Source: Rhynchospora pubera
Lineage: Eukaryota; Streptophyta; Magnoliopsida; Poales; Cyperaceae
Reading direction: 5' to 3'
Assembly: GCA_028095005.1 (NCBI GenBank)
Contig: CM051463.1
Location: 77,680,697 to 77,744,696 of the forward strand
DNA: 64,000 bases
This document shows positions 22,301 to 33,447 of the stretch, piece after piece; positions within the stretch are counted from its first letter, which is position 1; each line of letters starts with the position of its first letter. Made by a program: the position numbers and the translations under genes. The notes under the pieces were generated by a model that did no database searches, was not told the DNA's origin, and was given only the letters and a program-made list of their open reading frames with translations.

Positions 22301-22680
22301 CTCCTATGCAACAACCCCCACAAGAGTCGATGCAGGAAGAATACCAAGGGTCGCAGCCGTTTAGCCGGTACGGGATGTCGCCGTACCAAATGCCGCCCTT
22401 TGCCATGCAACCGTTTCAAGGTGGAAGATTTGATATGGGTGGTTCATCTTCGAGCGCCCCGCCACATGAAGAGTTCAGCTACGCATCCATATGTGCTAGC
22501 TTGAACAATTTAGCTCGCCTCTTAAACGAATTCAACGAGCTAGGAAAGCGCATCAGTGACAAGTGCGAGGCAATCAAGCGAGACGAAAGGGAGAATGAGG
22601 TGGCTCATGAACGGATGAACGAGATATATGATTGGTTCTTCCCGATCTTTGGACAGCCACTGCCTCCACCGCCTCAGTGA
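19354..22680 (+). CDS. Element C: Gag-protease polyprotein
   Basis: One frame is open from 19354, right after an in-frame TAG at the end of an acceptor-like TTCTTGTTTGTAG, to TGA at 22678. There is no ATG until 19705. The N-terminal segment (YTLAGKKK) resembles that of element D (LTLARGSK), so translation probably starts upstream of 19705 by splicing or a non-AUG codon. Order: retroviral-type Gag core (about 19906-20340, with AEDWLNSF and FLERFYP), zinc knuckle CX2CX4HX4C from 20590, aspartic protease (about 21640-21960) with active-site triplet DLG at 21682 (usual DTG/DSG) and ILGRPFL. A 240-residue acidic, Pro/Gln-rich tail follows where pol would be. Five palindrome doublets are translated in the linkers as GDPPE, ATRQ and WRPAR strings. 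The frame is intact. Confidence 0.92.
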   Translation, partial: EYTLAGKKKSKQPQPASECKYFTRSQAKSDETPRPSASFVSQTVRFPGEQIEAKEATTSTSSPISTPLLVYQRGRRNPSARLTNQPTGPIQATRQDSGGPARKDPEEGSKDADDAKPMADLNGNPPIGPEGDGPLMVDPAVLQRALDDAREAARIAAENRPLKEIGAPTANNVRLGVNPPQARRTRDLFFNPSLIALIQQNQFSGNPTEDANKHLQRFLRNCITLNLEEVAPDIIRLTLFPFSLRDQAEDWLNSFNSNPFTCWDDLAKAFLERFYPRIKTTSIVREIIGFKQESDENLFEAWERFKDLLRMCPHHDIGQDRLICSFYDGLNHQTRQSVNSTAGGSLLDLGCRDAKALIESMASSQTNWSVREKNSKGGMIEVDKSTHLQAQLDALTTMMKEMKTKPVEAVQKCQFCEEEGHTAKACYLVARDEPVADVNAIMAPPPYAPQNYVYRDKRNHPGLSYGNPSGCANPGQAQPPPQNKPNNNAVGNNNQVSYYQQHRNLVDKFMADQTEWNHTVFDEMKQVRESLQFLIQQSKLAISQNKGALTKTGMFPSQPEVNPNGEVKSVTHRLRSGTEYVGPKNPDESVSGQVQADPPEAQATRQKKMQKNMAVRTNSGDPPEILATRQDDAQNAELSGQFLATRQDSWRPARKDPEAQKDKIKAPIQIRYAPEVPFPERLAKAKEEKEYGKFMEIMKQIQISIPFTDMLTKMPSYAKFLKDILTNKKKLEDVCIAVTHESKSVSTKRLPPKLKDPGRFTIPCKFGEANIKRALLDLGASVSLMPESIFNKLGVGELRTTRMTLQLADRSTRLPLGIVEDVPIQVGDIVVPCDFVIVDMEEDPEVPIILGRPFLVTAGILINCRNGKMLVKVGDETVEFEVEKALKLPNQVDTCCMVDMFDEMVQEEFNSEVTKAYTYPINDQEEWDTYVASLEEEPEEEGEVDVLRTVSGDPPEIQVTRQETSPVHTKLPEANQGAAIPDAPMQQPPQESMQEEYQGSQPFSRYGMSPYQMPPFAMQPFQGGRFDMGGSSSSAPPHEEFSYASICASLNNLARLLNEFNELGKRISDKCEAIKRDERENEVAHERMNEIYDWFFPIFGQPLPPPPQ

Positions 22681-24126
22681 GATTTGGTGACCGATTGGTT
22701 CGGCACGACAATTTGTGAGTTTCCTTCACTTTTCTTTTGTTTTTCTCTTTTAAATTCTATTTGTTTGTGTTTGTTGGATGCAATTGAACAAGTTTGGGGA
22801 GGGGAATTTGGAAATTTGATGGAAATGCACATGTATCTAGGAAATTGCATCATTTCATGTAGGATTGTACTCTCTCGGGACCATTTCTGGCGACCCGCCA
22901 GAAATCCTGGCGACCCGCCAGGAATAAATCCCCTTTTGCATCACTCTCAGGACAAATTCAAGCGGATCCGCCAGGATCCTGGCGGGGTCGCCTGAAAACT
23001 TGGCCTGAGCGTTTTTCATTTAGATTTGTATATAATGCATGGTTAATTCATATAATTTGCATTTAGATAAATTTAAGAAGGTAATTAGTAATGATTAGGA
23101 TTGAAATTTGAGCAAATTAAGAATTGAGTATGACTTGAAATTGAAATTTGAAAATCTGGATTTGAATTTGACCTAACTTAACACACTCAAGGATTAAAAG
23201 CAATTGAAAAGCATTAAGCATGACTTGTCTCGTAGTTCTTTAAGTTCAATTGAGTTTTAAGATTTTAAAGTTTGCATTGAAATTCTAGATTTCGGTTTAT
23301 TTGGCATCCACGTTTAAAATTGAATACCCTAAATGCCCTTAGATCGATTCTTGCAACACAAAATCGAGATTCAACAAAAGAGATCATAGCAAGAGTCAAT
23401 GAAATGTCACAATGTTTTTATGTTTAATTAAATGTTATAAAAAAAAAAAAATCAGAAAAATCAAAAACAAAATAAAAAGGGGAACTAAAAAGTGGTGCAG
23501 TGCCATGGACACTGTAGGAAGCTATAGGTACTAGCGGATTAAAAGAACTCCATAAACCATGGGTAAGAAACAGAAAGAGATTCATGGTATAAAAAAAAAA
23601 AAAAGAAAAGAAATAAAGAGGAAAAATCCTCTAAAGTTAAATCCGCTTTTATCTGGCTGACTTCTCCGCCTCGGGAAAAATCTCCTCGCCCCAGGAGCAA
23701 AATGTATCTTTAAGTTTAAATTGTAAAGGTGAATTGTCTTAACTCTTGCTTGATTGAATTTGTTGGGCTAACGTTTGTGATGGGAGGGTGTGATCCCGTG
23801 TCTTGATTGATAATGCAAATTTTAGGAACTTGAAAACCAATTGGGATTAAAGAAAGACGGGGAAAGTCATGGTTAATGATGGTCAATTGTTTTGAGAATT
23901 GTTTGTGTGAAGTCATGGTCACTTGGACTAAAATTGTTTGAAGTTGGATTTTGGAAAATTGTTTTGATATGCTCAATTTTGAAGTTGCTCAAGTTTTGAT
24001 TTTAATTATGCTAAGGACCCTTCTTAGACTTAGAAAACCAACCATTGAATTGCAATTAAGTCCTAAACTATCTTTCTAAGTTTGAATTGTTGCTTAGGGA
24101 CAAGCAAGTTTAAGTTTGGGGAGATT
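22681..24126 (+). other. Element C: 3' untranslated tail and polypurine tract
   Basis: No coding frame. It holds two more palindrome doublets (about 22886-22921 and 22968-22995, the last copy inverted) and poly-A runs near 23441 and 23590. It ends with the polypurine tract AGTTTGGGGAGATT immediately before the 3' LTR. Confidence 0.85.
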
Positions 24127-25696
24127 TGATAGGCGGGTTTCACATCGAAATATTCAACCCTTTTAGGCCTTAATTTCAATTAAATGTTTGAGTTTTAGTT
24201 AGATTTTATGCAATTTAGATTAGAAATATGGTACTGCTATTTGCCCTTGTCTAATTTCAGGTTCAGTGATGATTTGGAGCAAAATTGGGCCCAAGGAAGT
24301 GTTCAAGCGGAGCAAATCAGAGTCCAAGCGACTGGAGCAAAGGAACAGGGTCAAACCAGACAAGTCCCCTGTTCTGGCGACCCGCCAGGATTTCAGACGA
24401 CCCGCCAGGAATCCAGGCGACCCGCCAGGATTCCTGTCGACCCGCCAGAACATTAACCGACCTGCCCAATTTGGTGAGATATTTCTGGCAGAACACTTTC
24501 TCTATTCTTGGACGAGCCAGACATGATCTCCACCTATGGGAACCGCCTTTGAGAGTTATAAAAACATAGGGAAAGCTCCAGAAAGGGTGTGTCAAGTTTT
24601 GAAGTCAGATTAGAGAGAGAGAATTCGAGAGAAGATAGCAGAATCCCCCAGCTGCCTCCTGTCGACCCGCCAGGATCTCTGGCGACCCGCCAGAAAACGG
24701 GCTGAGAGTTGTTTGCTGTTTGTTCTTGTTGTAAACTTTCTCTATTTTCTGTCTTTGATGTTTAGTTTGCTGAAACCTTTTATCTTTATGCTTAGTATGA
24801 CTTTTAGTGAGTAATTTAGTTTAGGGGCAATTGTAGGGAACCATGACTTGGTAGATTAATGAAGTTTATTTAGTTTTCTAATCTTTTCTAAGTTACTTTG
24901 CTTTGCTTGAGTTTATTTGCCGAAATTGTGAATTGAATTGAGTTGATTTGAAGGTTTGCTCACTTGGTTAGGCCTGACCTCGTAGATTAAGCAAATAGAA
25001 CCCTAATCTCAAAACAATTTCTATTCTCAAACCTTAGGATAGTTAGTATACCCAAAAGGTGAAACCGGAACTTAGCCGAGAGGTTTATTCCCTCCTAAGA
25101 TCGAGAGATCTAGGATATCCTACCGAATAGTTAAAGCAAACCCTAAAACTTAAGCCAAGAAACGAGAGTTGAAACTTAGGTTTTTAGGGAGGTTTAGAGG
25201 TTAAAACTTAGTAATACCAAATCAAGAACGAGAGTTAGTATTTGGACCAGAGTTTAAGCCAAAAACCTGAACTTAGAGAACTTAGAAACTAATTAAACTG
25301 AATTGTCGTACTGTTCTGGCGACCCGCCAGGAATCCTGTCGACCCGCCAGAAATCCTGGCGACCCGCCAGAAATCCTGTCGACCCGCCAGGATAGTGCCT
25401 GGAAGTGGAACCCGATCAATTGACCCTAGTTTAAGTCCTTAATACGAGTTTAGATCTTTTCTTTAATATTTAGAGTAATTTAGACATTAATTAGAACTTA
25501 GAGTTAATTCTTTTAGTTTAAATTTAATCCTTTTAATAAATTAATTAACTTTTTGACTTGTTTACCCTTAGATCAATCGAACTAAATTACTTAAAGTCTA
25601 TAGTTTAGAATAACCGTCCCTGTGGATTCGATCCTCAAGCTATATTGCATTAGATTAGATTGAGGTTTAATTTGACCTAGGTTTTACCTCCGATCA
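24127..25696 (+). repeat. Element C: 3' LTR
   Basis: Identical to the 5' LTR except for two base changes seen by eye (24716 C for T, 25487 T for A). The TATA box copy is at 24557-24563. It is followed by the AGCAC target duplication. Confidence 0.95.
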
Positions 25697-25701
25697 AGCA
25701 C

Positions 25702-27932
25702 CAGTCTAAAGGTCTATCTAATTTTGAGTTCAAAGGTGCAAACAATTGTTTACCCAATGCAATATGGACCGTCTATTTTTGCGATTTGATCAGATTAGTG
25801 GGATAGATTTATCTGTGAGATTAAAGGATTAAATCTTTCGTCTAGACTTGTTAATTTCGCTGTAGGAGCGAATTGTGCTGGAATTTTACAATAGAAGTCG
25901 GGTCTTCGATTCTCGCCTCCAGCATTTTTTTCGTTAAAAGGGTGTTCGATTCCTCCATCGCGGCTGGAAATAGAAAGAGGAGCAGCTAGAGTTTTAATTC
26001 TCCTTAGCCCTCCTCTCTCTCTCTCCCGTCCTCCTTCCCTGCCTCTCCCTCGAGAATTTGTGACTGCCGTTCTCATTCTCACAAAAGGAAAGATCGCCCA
26101 ATGTCCTCCCCTCCCCTTTCTCTTGCTAACTCGATTTCTAGGATTTCTAAAATCAGAGACGAAGAAGAAAGAGATTGATGGGTTACCACGCCATGGCCTC
26201 CGCTCCCACCTCAATTCATGCCGACCTCACAAAGAAGAAGCGGGTAAGATAACCTGTCTTGTTCGATTTGTGTTGTTCTTTGGTAGACGCAACGATGGAT
26301 TTTGAATTGGTTGTCATTTGATTGATTCGTTTTATTTTTGTTTGAATCTTAGGTGAATCGACTACAAAGCTGAAGCAATCATACTACTCCAAAATCTGTA
26401 CTTCTCTTTCTCGGAAAAGCAACTCGGCTGCAACTTCAAATGGAGGTTGTCTCATTACTTGGAACTATTCTTTCTCTAAATTCTATTTCGATTTCGCTTG
26501 TTACTGAACAAGATTTTTGTGTAATTTGTAGAGCAAATGAGGCACAAGGTTTCATAATATGTTTAGCTGGTAATTTTATTTTTAAATGACCCGATCTACT
26601 AGATTAATAATAAGTATTAGAGTAATTTTGTTACCTACCATAAGTTGTGCATCTTTTTTATATTCTGATTTCTTATGAATGCTTCCCTCAGTCAATGTAG
26701 GTGGTGTACAATGCAAACAAAATTACTAAATTAGTGAGGGAAAGAAAAAAGAAAACAGGAACTGGCTTGACTACTACATGCTGAAATATGAATGAAAATT
26801 TGATCATAAACCCACTTGCAAGGTATGTTTTGTGCTATTTGCCAGTAATATTCACTTTGTCTTTCTATGCAAAATTTTAGCTATATTAAATTTCATCTTC
26901 GATTGACTACTACACCAAAATGATAGACTGGTTTTTTAGGCCTATGTGGTGCTAAGATTGATCTATTGACTACTACACCAAAATGAGCTATCAAAGAGGT
27001 ATTTAATCTTTTTTTTAATAATGTCTTACATCAAGCTCATGATGGTTTGAAACCAGGGAACCTAATAATGTTTTTTAGGCCTATGTGGTGCTAAGATTGA
27101 TCTATTCCCTACATTTGTTTCTTCAAGATTATTTTTAACTTGAGTGATGTAGTTAATTTCTATTTACCCTAAACTGCAGTAGGTTAAAGGGGTTGGTTCC
27201 ATCATCTGAGTCCACCCACTAAGCATTTATGTGTTCCATGGTTGCGGCCAACACTAGGCTCTCATTATCGTGCCTCCTTCTAAAATAGTATAAAGAGTTT
27301 CAAGTATTCTAAATTTTGGTTATTTTATATGATTTAAGTTTTATTTAATTTAAAATGCAAACTTTACTAAAATTTCGGTACAAAATTTATGACAGCTTTG
27401 ATCAGAATTGAAATGAATAAAAAATAATGGAAACTAGGCACCATTTTAGTGTGATCGACCATCATATGGGATTATTTGTAAAGATGAAACTTTTAAAATT
27501 TCAATTTTCTTTTGGTAAGGACAAAAATGGAAAAGCTTGTTGAAAGTTTCTGAACAATTGGAACAGGTACACATATATTACTATATTTGGATTTTGTGAA
27601 CAATTTTTCCTCTATCATGATTAAGTTTGTAGTGATATAAAAATAAGAAAGATTTCATAAAAATATTGGAGGTTAGGAGCGGACACATGATGGAACAAGG
27701 GGCTTTCATGGCCGTATACAATGAAGTCTTTATGTCTATCCTTATTATTTTAAGATTATTTTATGTTCCAAATTAAAATACGACATTATAAATAGAACAA
27801 ATGATTGCTGATGTGATCACAAAGATGAAAGTAGGGACACGATGTTGCTACGACACAATTTATTGTTGTTTTTCTTTTCACAGGGGTTTATCCATTACAG
27901 ATGTGTTTCACGAGGAAGGAAGCTTTTGCTTT
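25702..27932. other. Intergenic DNA, possible transcript leader at 26.0-26.4 kb
   Basis: No gene can be supported. Around 25990-26245 the plus strand is CT-rich and has a well-placed ATG (CGCCATGGCCTCC at 26193) and a donor-like GGGTAAGAT, with an acceptor-like AATCTTAG near 26353. The joined frame stops within about 25 codons, so this could be a lost gene, a non-coding transcript or chance. A block with TAGGCCTATGTGGTGCTAAG is duplicated at about 26937 and 27077. An open frame on the opposite strand has no recognisable content. Confidence 0.45.
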
Positions 27933-28125
27933 GGGACCCGAATCCGGTGTAGCGCGGGACACCGTGTAGCGCGCGTACGAGCCGTCTGATCTTGATCGGA
28001 CGGTTCATTTTTTACGGGCCTATCAATCTAGGTTACATGCACGGGGCTCCCTTGTCCATTGGATCTTGATCAAACGGCTACGATGCCGCGCTACACGGTG
28101 TGTCGCGCGGCACCGGATCTGAATT
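27933..28125. mobile_element. GC-rich Mutator-like foldback MITE with 10-bp target duplication
   Basis: Ends GGGACCCGAATCCGGTG and CACCGGATCTGAATTC are inverted. Complementarity continues inward (GTGTAGCGCG and the GATCTTGATCGGACGG-type core), so the 193-bp element folds back. The flanks repeat CTTTTGCTTT exactly (27923-27932 and 28126-28135). There is no coding content. Confidence 0.85.
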
Positions 28126-28135
28126 CTTTTGCTTT

Positions 28136-29440
28136 GTGCTGAAACAAATGATACACGTGTGACTTGACTCGGACCAAATAACTCGGGTAGTTTTCTTTTC
28201 AGGAGCTGTTATCTCTTTAATAATGATTATCATGTGCAATAAAATTCTGTAATACGCATTTTCTATGTTTCTTTATCGTGTCAAAACTTCTGCCTACTTT
28301 ATATATGCATACATGAACTTGAGGAAATGAAATAGTTCTGAACCAACTTTAATATCGTGCGTCATTCTTTTATATCCATCTTGTTTCTATTAATCCACTT
28401 AGTAAATCATATTTTCAGGCCATGTTAGTGCATTTCCAGTACTTAATTGTGGTGAATTTATTCTTGTATGATGTCAATCGAGGTTACTTTGTTATTGTGT
28501 GTACAGATTGTGGTTTTATTTTCATTTTATAGATTGATTAATTCATATTGCAAATGTTGAGTCAGTCTCCAATAGTTCTATTTAATTTCTTAAGAACGAG
28601 TTCATATTTGGCTTTTATTTCCATTTTATAGATCGATTAATTCATATTGTAAAATGTGGTGAATTTATTCATATTGCAAATGTTGAGTCAGTCTCCAATA
28701 GTTCTATTTAATTTCTAAGATATGTTTGCGAACTATGCTGTTGGCATGTAAAATTGACAGTTCACTTGACTTTGGTCATGCAGATCAAATTGACAGTTCT
28801 AATTATAGGCAATTTGGCAGGCAAAATAAAATGTCCAGTCCTCTCTTTTATTATTATCATGTTTTTTTTCTGTCTAATGCCTGACCATAGTGTATTTTGC
28901 TTTCATAGCTGATATTACTATCTTATTATTGTTATCGGAACATCAACCTTTTTTTAAAAGAAAAATTCCTCGCAGCATGAGGAGCTATTAGGGATCCTAG
29001 CGTGACTTGGAGCCGAAGTACAAAGGACATGATGGCAAGGACGCTATCGGTTATTGGCCGATAATGATTGTTTCTTTTTTTTTTTACGGTTTGTGAATTG
29101 TAATAAGCGATTTTCTGTCTTTCTATTTTGAGTGCTAAAAATCACCATTGATTTTAGCATATTATGTTGGAGATGGAATGTGCAAGTTGATGACCATACC
29201 CAAAAATATTATGGTTTAATATTCCTATAAATGAATTTCAATATTGAATCATTGATGTAGTTAGATATCGTAATATATTTTGATAATAGGCTGGTTTACT
29301 AACTTTTTCATCGAATGATTCTAAAGAAACTAAACTAAAAAATAACATAGAGATAGATAAAAAAATAAAATAAAATATTCATGTTAGAAGAATATTTCTC
29401 GCATATTGAATTTGCATTTTGCCCACACGTTGGGTGGGCG
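28136..29440. other. Intergenic DNA
   Basis: AT-rich, no gene. A block containing CAAATGTTGAGTCAGTCTCC is present twice (about 28551 and 28677), with TAATTCATATTG before each copy. Confidence 0.5.
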
Positions 29441-29789
29441 CATATGCTAGTAAAGACTAAAGAGGAAGTTGATAGAATGACATTATTTGAGGCTGAGGCA
29501 CATTTCGTTATCCATCAAGTAAAACGCGAACAAAACTTAACACGAGCAATACTTTTTCTGTTATTTTACGCAGCTTGCTAAACAGTTATTTTATTTTATT
29601 TTAATAAAATGATGGAAGCTTGACCTCCATTTTTGTTTCAAAAATAAAAAATCTAATGCGAGCGAACAACAGTAACTAAAGCAAACAAAATCAACAATAA
29701 GCAATCCAACAAAATTGAGCAAACAATTTACACTCACAAGTACGTCACAAGCAATCCTACCATACCAAGACCAAATTTCAAGTCACTGA

Positions 29790-30092
29790 TCAAAAGGAAC
29801 AACACGTGACAGAAACATTCTCGGCGCAGTCTGAGGTTTTCGTTGCTCGAATCCGTAGGATTGCAGATGCAGTCTTTTCGCTGGTCAGCAGGTAGATCTT
29901 GGAGGAGTTTTGGGCAGATACAGTTCTTGCACTCCTCGTATGATTTCTTAACTTTGCAAGCACTCGTAAATATTCCATAGGTTTTTCAACAAATTCAGGG
30001 CAGGCAGCGTTGGCGAAAGTGAAGACAAGGAGATTGACACTGAGCAGAAGAAGAGCGAGTGAGAGAGCACCGGATTTAGTTTGTGTTGCCAT
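29790..30092 (-). pseudogene. Second copy of the cysteine-rich secreted protein gene, frame-shifted
   Basis: The ATG at 30092 starts MATQTKSGALSLALLLLSVNLLVFTFANA, a clear signal peptide ending at ANA. The DNA then aligns with the 7392 gene (ACKVKKSYEECKNCICPKLL), but that match is in another frame. The uninterrupted frame leaves the cysteine pattern after about residue 40 and ends at 29790. Two further indels separate the copies (LPADQRKDCIC here, LPDLMTSGKTACIC there). Either this copy is a pseudogene, or both are diverging decayed copies of a gene elsewhere. About 500 bp of 3' flank is shared with the 7.4-kb copy, so the unit duplicated as a DNA segment. Confidence 0.6.
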
Positions 30093-30155
30093 TGTTACTT
30101 TGTTTTGCTGTATGCTTTTTGGGGGATGGAAATTGGAATATGGATCGAGATGCAT

Positions 30156-33100
30156 ATTGAGACTTAGGAGGGATATATTTATATGAGGGTTACCGTGCTG
30201 TGTTGTTGTTACTTGTTATATATAATTAGCAAAAGTTCAGTTCTAGTATATTATTGAATGTCAAATTAATATTTTGTGGTCAAACGTACGGCATGCATGC
30301 ATGGATGCAAGTCAACTATACATATAGATTATTATTTGGAAATCAATTCTTTTCTGAAATATTGTTCGCTTAGCTAGGGCCACTAAACACGTTTATCTAT
30401 GTATCGTGGAGATTCTTTTATTTAAATTTCGTCCAATGAAAATAATCTATTATTAATGAACACATAAATTATGCAAATGTTTTTAAACATTTTTATTTAT
30501 TTTTGTTTAATAAAAACGGTAAGCTATATACTGGACGAAATTTTAGCAAATATTCATTGAGTGATAAATCAATATATATAACTTCAGTAATAAATTAAAG
30601 TAAAATAATTATGGTTAAAATTAACATGTTTGTTAAGAAGGCAACATAGTTGTTAAATCACTGCATGCTGATAAAAGAAAAGTCATGAGATCAAATTATA
30701 AGTTAGGAAATGAGAGCGAAAGTATATTTTAACCAAAGAGTGATTTTTTTTCAACTAATAAAATTTGTAACTCCATTTTCCATTGTAAATGAATGTTCCA
30801 CAAATTCAAGTAATGGTGTTCTTATTTTCTTTCATGCGACTTTTTATTTTACTTTACTAATTTCAAGATGTGATGTACAATATTTAGATTCGGATTGTCG
30901 GTTCTCTGATCTCGTAACCCAAGCTCTATCAGATCCAACGTGCCAATAAATATTGAATGACATGTGAATGAGAGCATTAGAAAATTTGTACAATACCAGT
31001 AGAAGATGGAAGATCCAAATGCTGCATTTCTCTTTGAATCCATCAATTCATAGCACAACACTGTTTTCATTCTCCTTAATTTAGCAGATTTGTCTACTAC
31101 ATTAACACACATGAACTATCGTCAAGAAAAAAAATTTAAAAAAAGTTGTTTTTCTCATGTATATTTGGCTATCTTGAAATTGCTGTTTATATTAGTATTT
31201 CTATGATTAAATCAAATCACTTAGCTTATGATTTTAGTATTTCTATGATTAAATCAAATCACTTATAGCATATGATTTGAATGCACTTCTTGTGAATAAT
31301 ATGATCTCAGATTCAATTATCATTGTTCATGACCAATCTCAGCGTCATTCAATCGAGAGTAAATCACAGCATTAGGAGATCATGCAACTAGACATTTAAG
31401 ATATCAAAAATAGAGAGATTTTGTAATTAGGTAAAATAGGCAATTTCAAAAGACTAATTAATCCTCAGATAAATAGTTATTTATTTATTTTTCTCCTGAT
31501 GAAGCAGACAACATAGTCAGTCCGTCTCGTTTTGCATGCTAGATGGGATCTCCGGATCCTTTTTTGTTGAACTCGAGAAGTTGACTTTGCAAAATATAAT
31601 GGTCTTCATTATATTTTTATGCGCCATAAATTCCAATGTCATTAATGCTCTGCAAAGACGGCCACCGATTCTGTGTAATTCCATGTGCATCACTGATTAA
31701 TTACTATTGGTCTTTATTAGCCCAAACCTGTTTTCCTATAACAAAAACAAAAGTAATGAAATTTCTTGTATCACTAATTATATTAAAGATTACCAGACTG
31801 CCATTTTTGCCACATTGCGCTTCTAGACTGTATGTAGATGGTGGTAGAAACGAATGAAGATCTAATGGTACAAAGGTGTTACATGTCTCTACTGTAAATT
31901 CATATTTGAATTTGGCTGTCTTTGCATATCTGCTTTACATGAATTCCTATTATGTTGCACAATAATTTTATCCTCAGAACAAATATTACGAAATAATAAG
32001 GAAAAACCTTTATATAAATCTCTATCTGTGATAGCTAATTCTGAGTCAAACTCAACATAGATACAGAAACAAAAATACAAAATATTACCAGTATATATAG
32101 GGCCTCTCCAGTGCTTGTAACTTTAAGCTTCATTATATGCATATAATATAAGAAAGCTAAAATCCAACACAAAGAGAACTCTGACATTATTATTCATATG
32201 CATCATCTTTTCTAGTCTCCATTCCGGTGGCAACTAAACGAGCTGAAGACTAATAGAGAGTACATAAACTATGATCAATCTAGCAATATTGAACATCAAA
32301 ATAAATACAAATCACAAATTCAAATCTTCCCATATGGATGTGTAAGTGATGGATTTTGTCAAAATGCATGAGGAATGAAATGAGAATTAGATTTCTTTGT
32401 CATACTGGTAAATCTTCTATTTTCCAAAAGGAAACTACGATGTAATTAAATGATTTCTCTAACAATTATTGCTGATTTTTTTTCTATATACTAGCAGTAA
32501 AACGCCAATATGGAGGATGATAACACTCCAACATGTGGCCTGATATCAGTACAAGATTAGAGACAAAAATGAACAAGACTGCATATATTCATCATTATTT
32601 TTGACCCAACATAAAATCAGAAGTATGTTGAGGTTAGAAAGTACGATTTTTATGTTTCTGCGTGATACAAGGATAAAGGTACGTAAAGCCTCTTTGTAGA
32701 TGTTAATACACGAACAGCATTTACCTCAATTTAACATAGCATTTGTTAATTTGATAGATGGTTGAAGGACAAGAGTTTGGCAGAGACCACTTGTGGTCAA
32801 TGACTCCCCTCCAGGGCCCACAACTCTCTAGTCAAATAAGATAGTTTTCAAATTGGTCATTGTAGATATGTAAATAACATATACATAATATATTTATATT
32901 TCAGTTTATAACTAAAGGAGAATTCAATGCCGTCACTTTTGGTGTCATTAAATGTCGCAATTTTATTTTATAAATATTTTAATTCAAACTTCAATCTAAA
33001 CTATTTTCTTGTTTAATTTAATGAACGATTTCTTACTATATGTTTTTTCTAAATTTTGAACCTTAGAAAACAAACAAATATTAATTGTTAACTAACAAGA

Positions 33101-33366
33101 ATATAAAGTGTATATTTTATTTTTAAGTATATCATTAGAATAGAATATGAGGTGTACTCAAATCCGTGTTGGGGAAAAAAAAAAAAAAAAAAAAAGAAGA
33201 AGAAGAAGGTATACTCAAATCCGTGTGAAAATCCTTAAGATCTTACTGCGAACCCAGTAGACCAGCTAGAGTTAAGTGTCCGGTTGTACTTATGCCTATA
33301 AAATGAATATTGTTGACAAAAGTTTGATTTAAAATGATATTATGTTTGGCGACGTCTTATCAAAAT
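30156..33366. other. Gene-free intergenic stretch
   Basis: No convincing gene on either strand. Features seen: a 35-bp direct repeat (TTTAGTATTTCTATGATTAA) at about 31191 and 31231, and a poly-A/(GAA)n run at about 33174-33210. A TTTGGTCATTGTAGATATG block near 32855 resembles 10680. All open frames are short and lack coding character. Confidence 0.5.
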
Positions 33367-33406
33367 GTTGAGATGGCCGAGTTGGTCTAAGGCGCCAGAT
33401 TAAGGT

Positions 33407-33439
<33 letters not shown>

Positions 33440-33447
33440 TCTCAACA
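33367..33447 (+). tRNA. tRNA-Leu (anticodon AAG)
   Basis: The 81-nt sequence folds as a class II tRNA. Acceptor stem GTTGAGA pairs with TCTCAAC, discriminator A. The D arm follows TGGCCGAG, with anticodon stem CCAGA/TCTGG around loop TTAAGGT (anticodon AAG at 33402-33404, reading CUU). A long variable arm and the T arm GTGGGTTCAAATCCCAC follow. Internal A- and B-box promoters (TGGCCGAGTTGG, GGTTCAAATCC) are intact. A T-run (ATTTTATTTTATT) just downstream serves as RNA polymerase III terminator. There is no intron and no encoded CCA, as expected for a nuclear gene. Confidence 0.97.

Larger units (their letters stand above)
17682..25701 (+). mobile_element. Element C: young Ty3/gypsy LTR retrotransposon with gag-protease but no pol
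   Basis: Two 1570-bp LTRs (17687-19256 and 24127-25696) are flanked by an exact 5-bp target duplication AGCAC (17682-17686 and 25697-25701). By eye the LTRs differ at only two positions (18276/24716 and 19047/25487), so the insertion is recent. Internal order: tRNA-Asp primer site, one long gag-protease frame, a 1.4-kb untranslated tail and a polypurine tract. No reverse transcriptase, RNase H or integrase is present in any frame. The element must therefore have been mobilised with enzymes supplied in trans. It lies in a copy of the 6.87-7.05 kb repeat. Confidence 0.95.

Noticed and set aside
25795..26305. Overlapping frames on both strands at 25.8-26.3 kb
   Set aside because: Low-complexity CT/GA-rich sequence without motif; the well-placed ATG at 26193 leads to a stop within about 25 codons however it is spliced.
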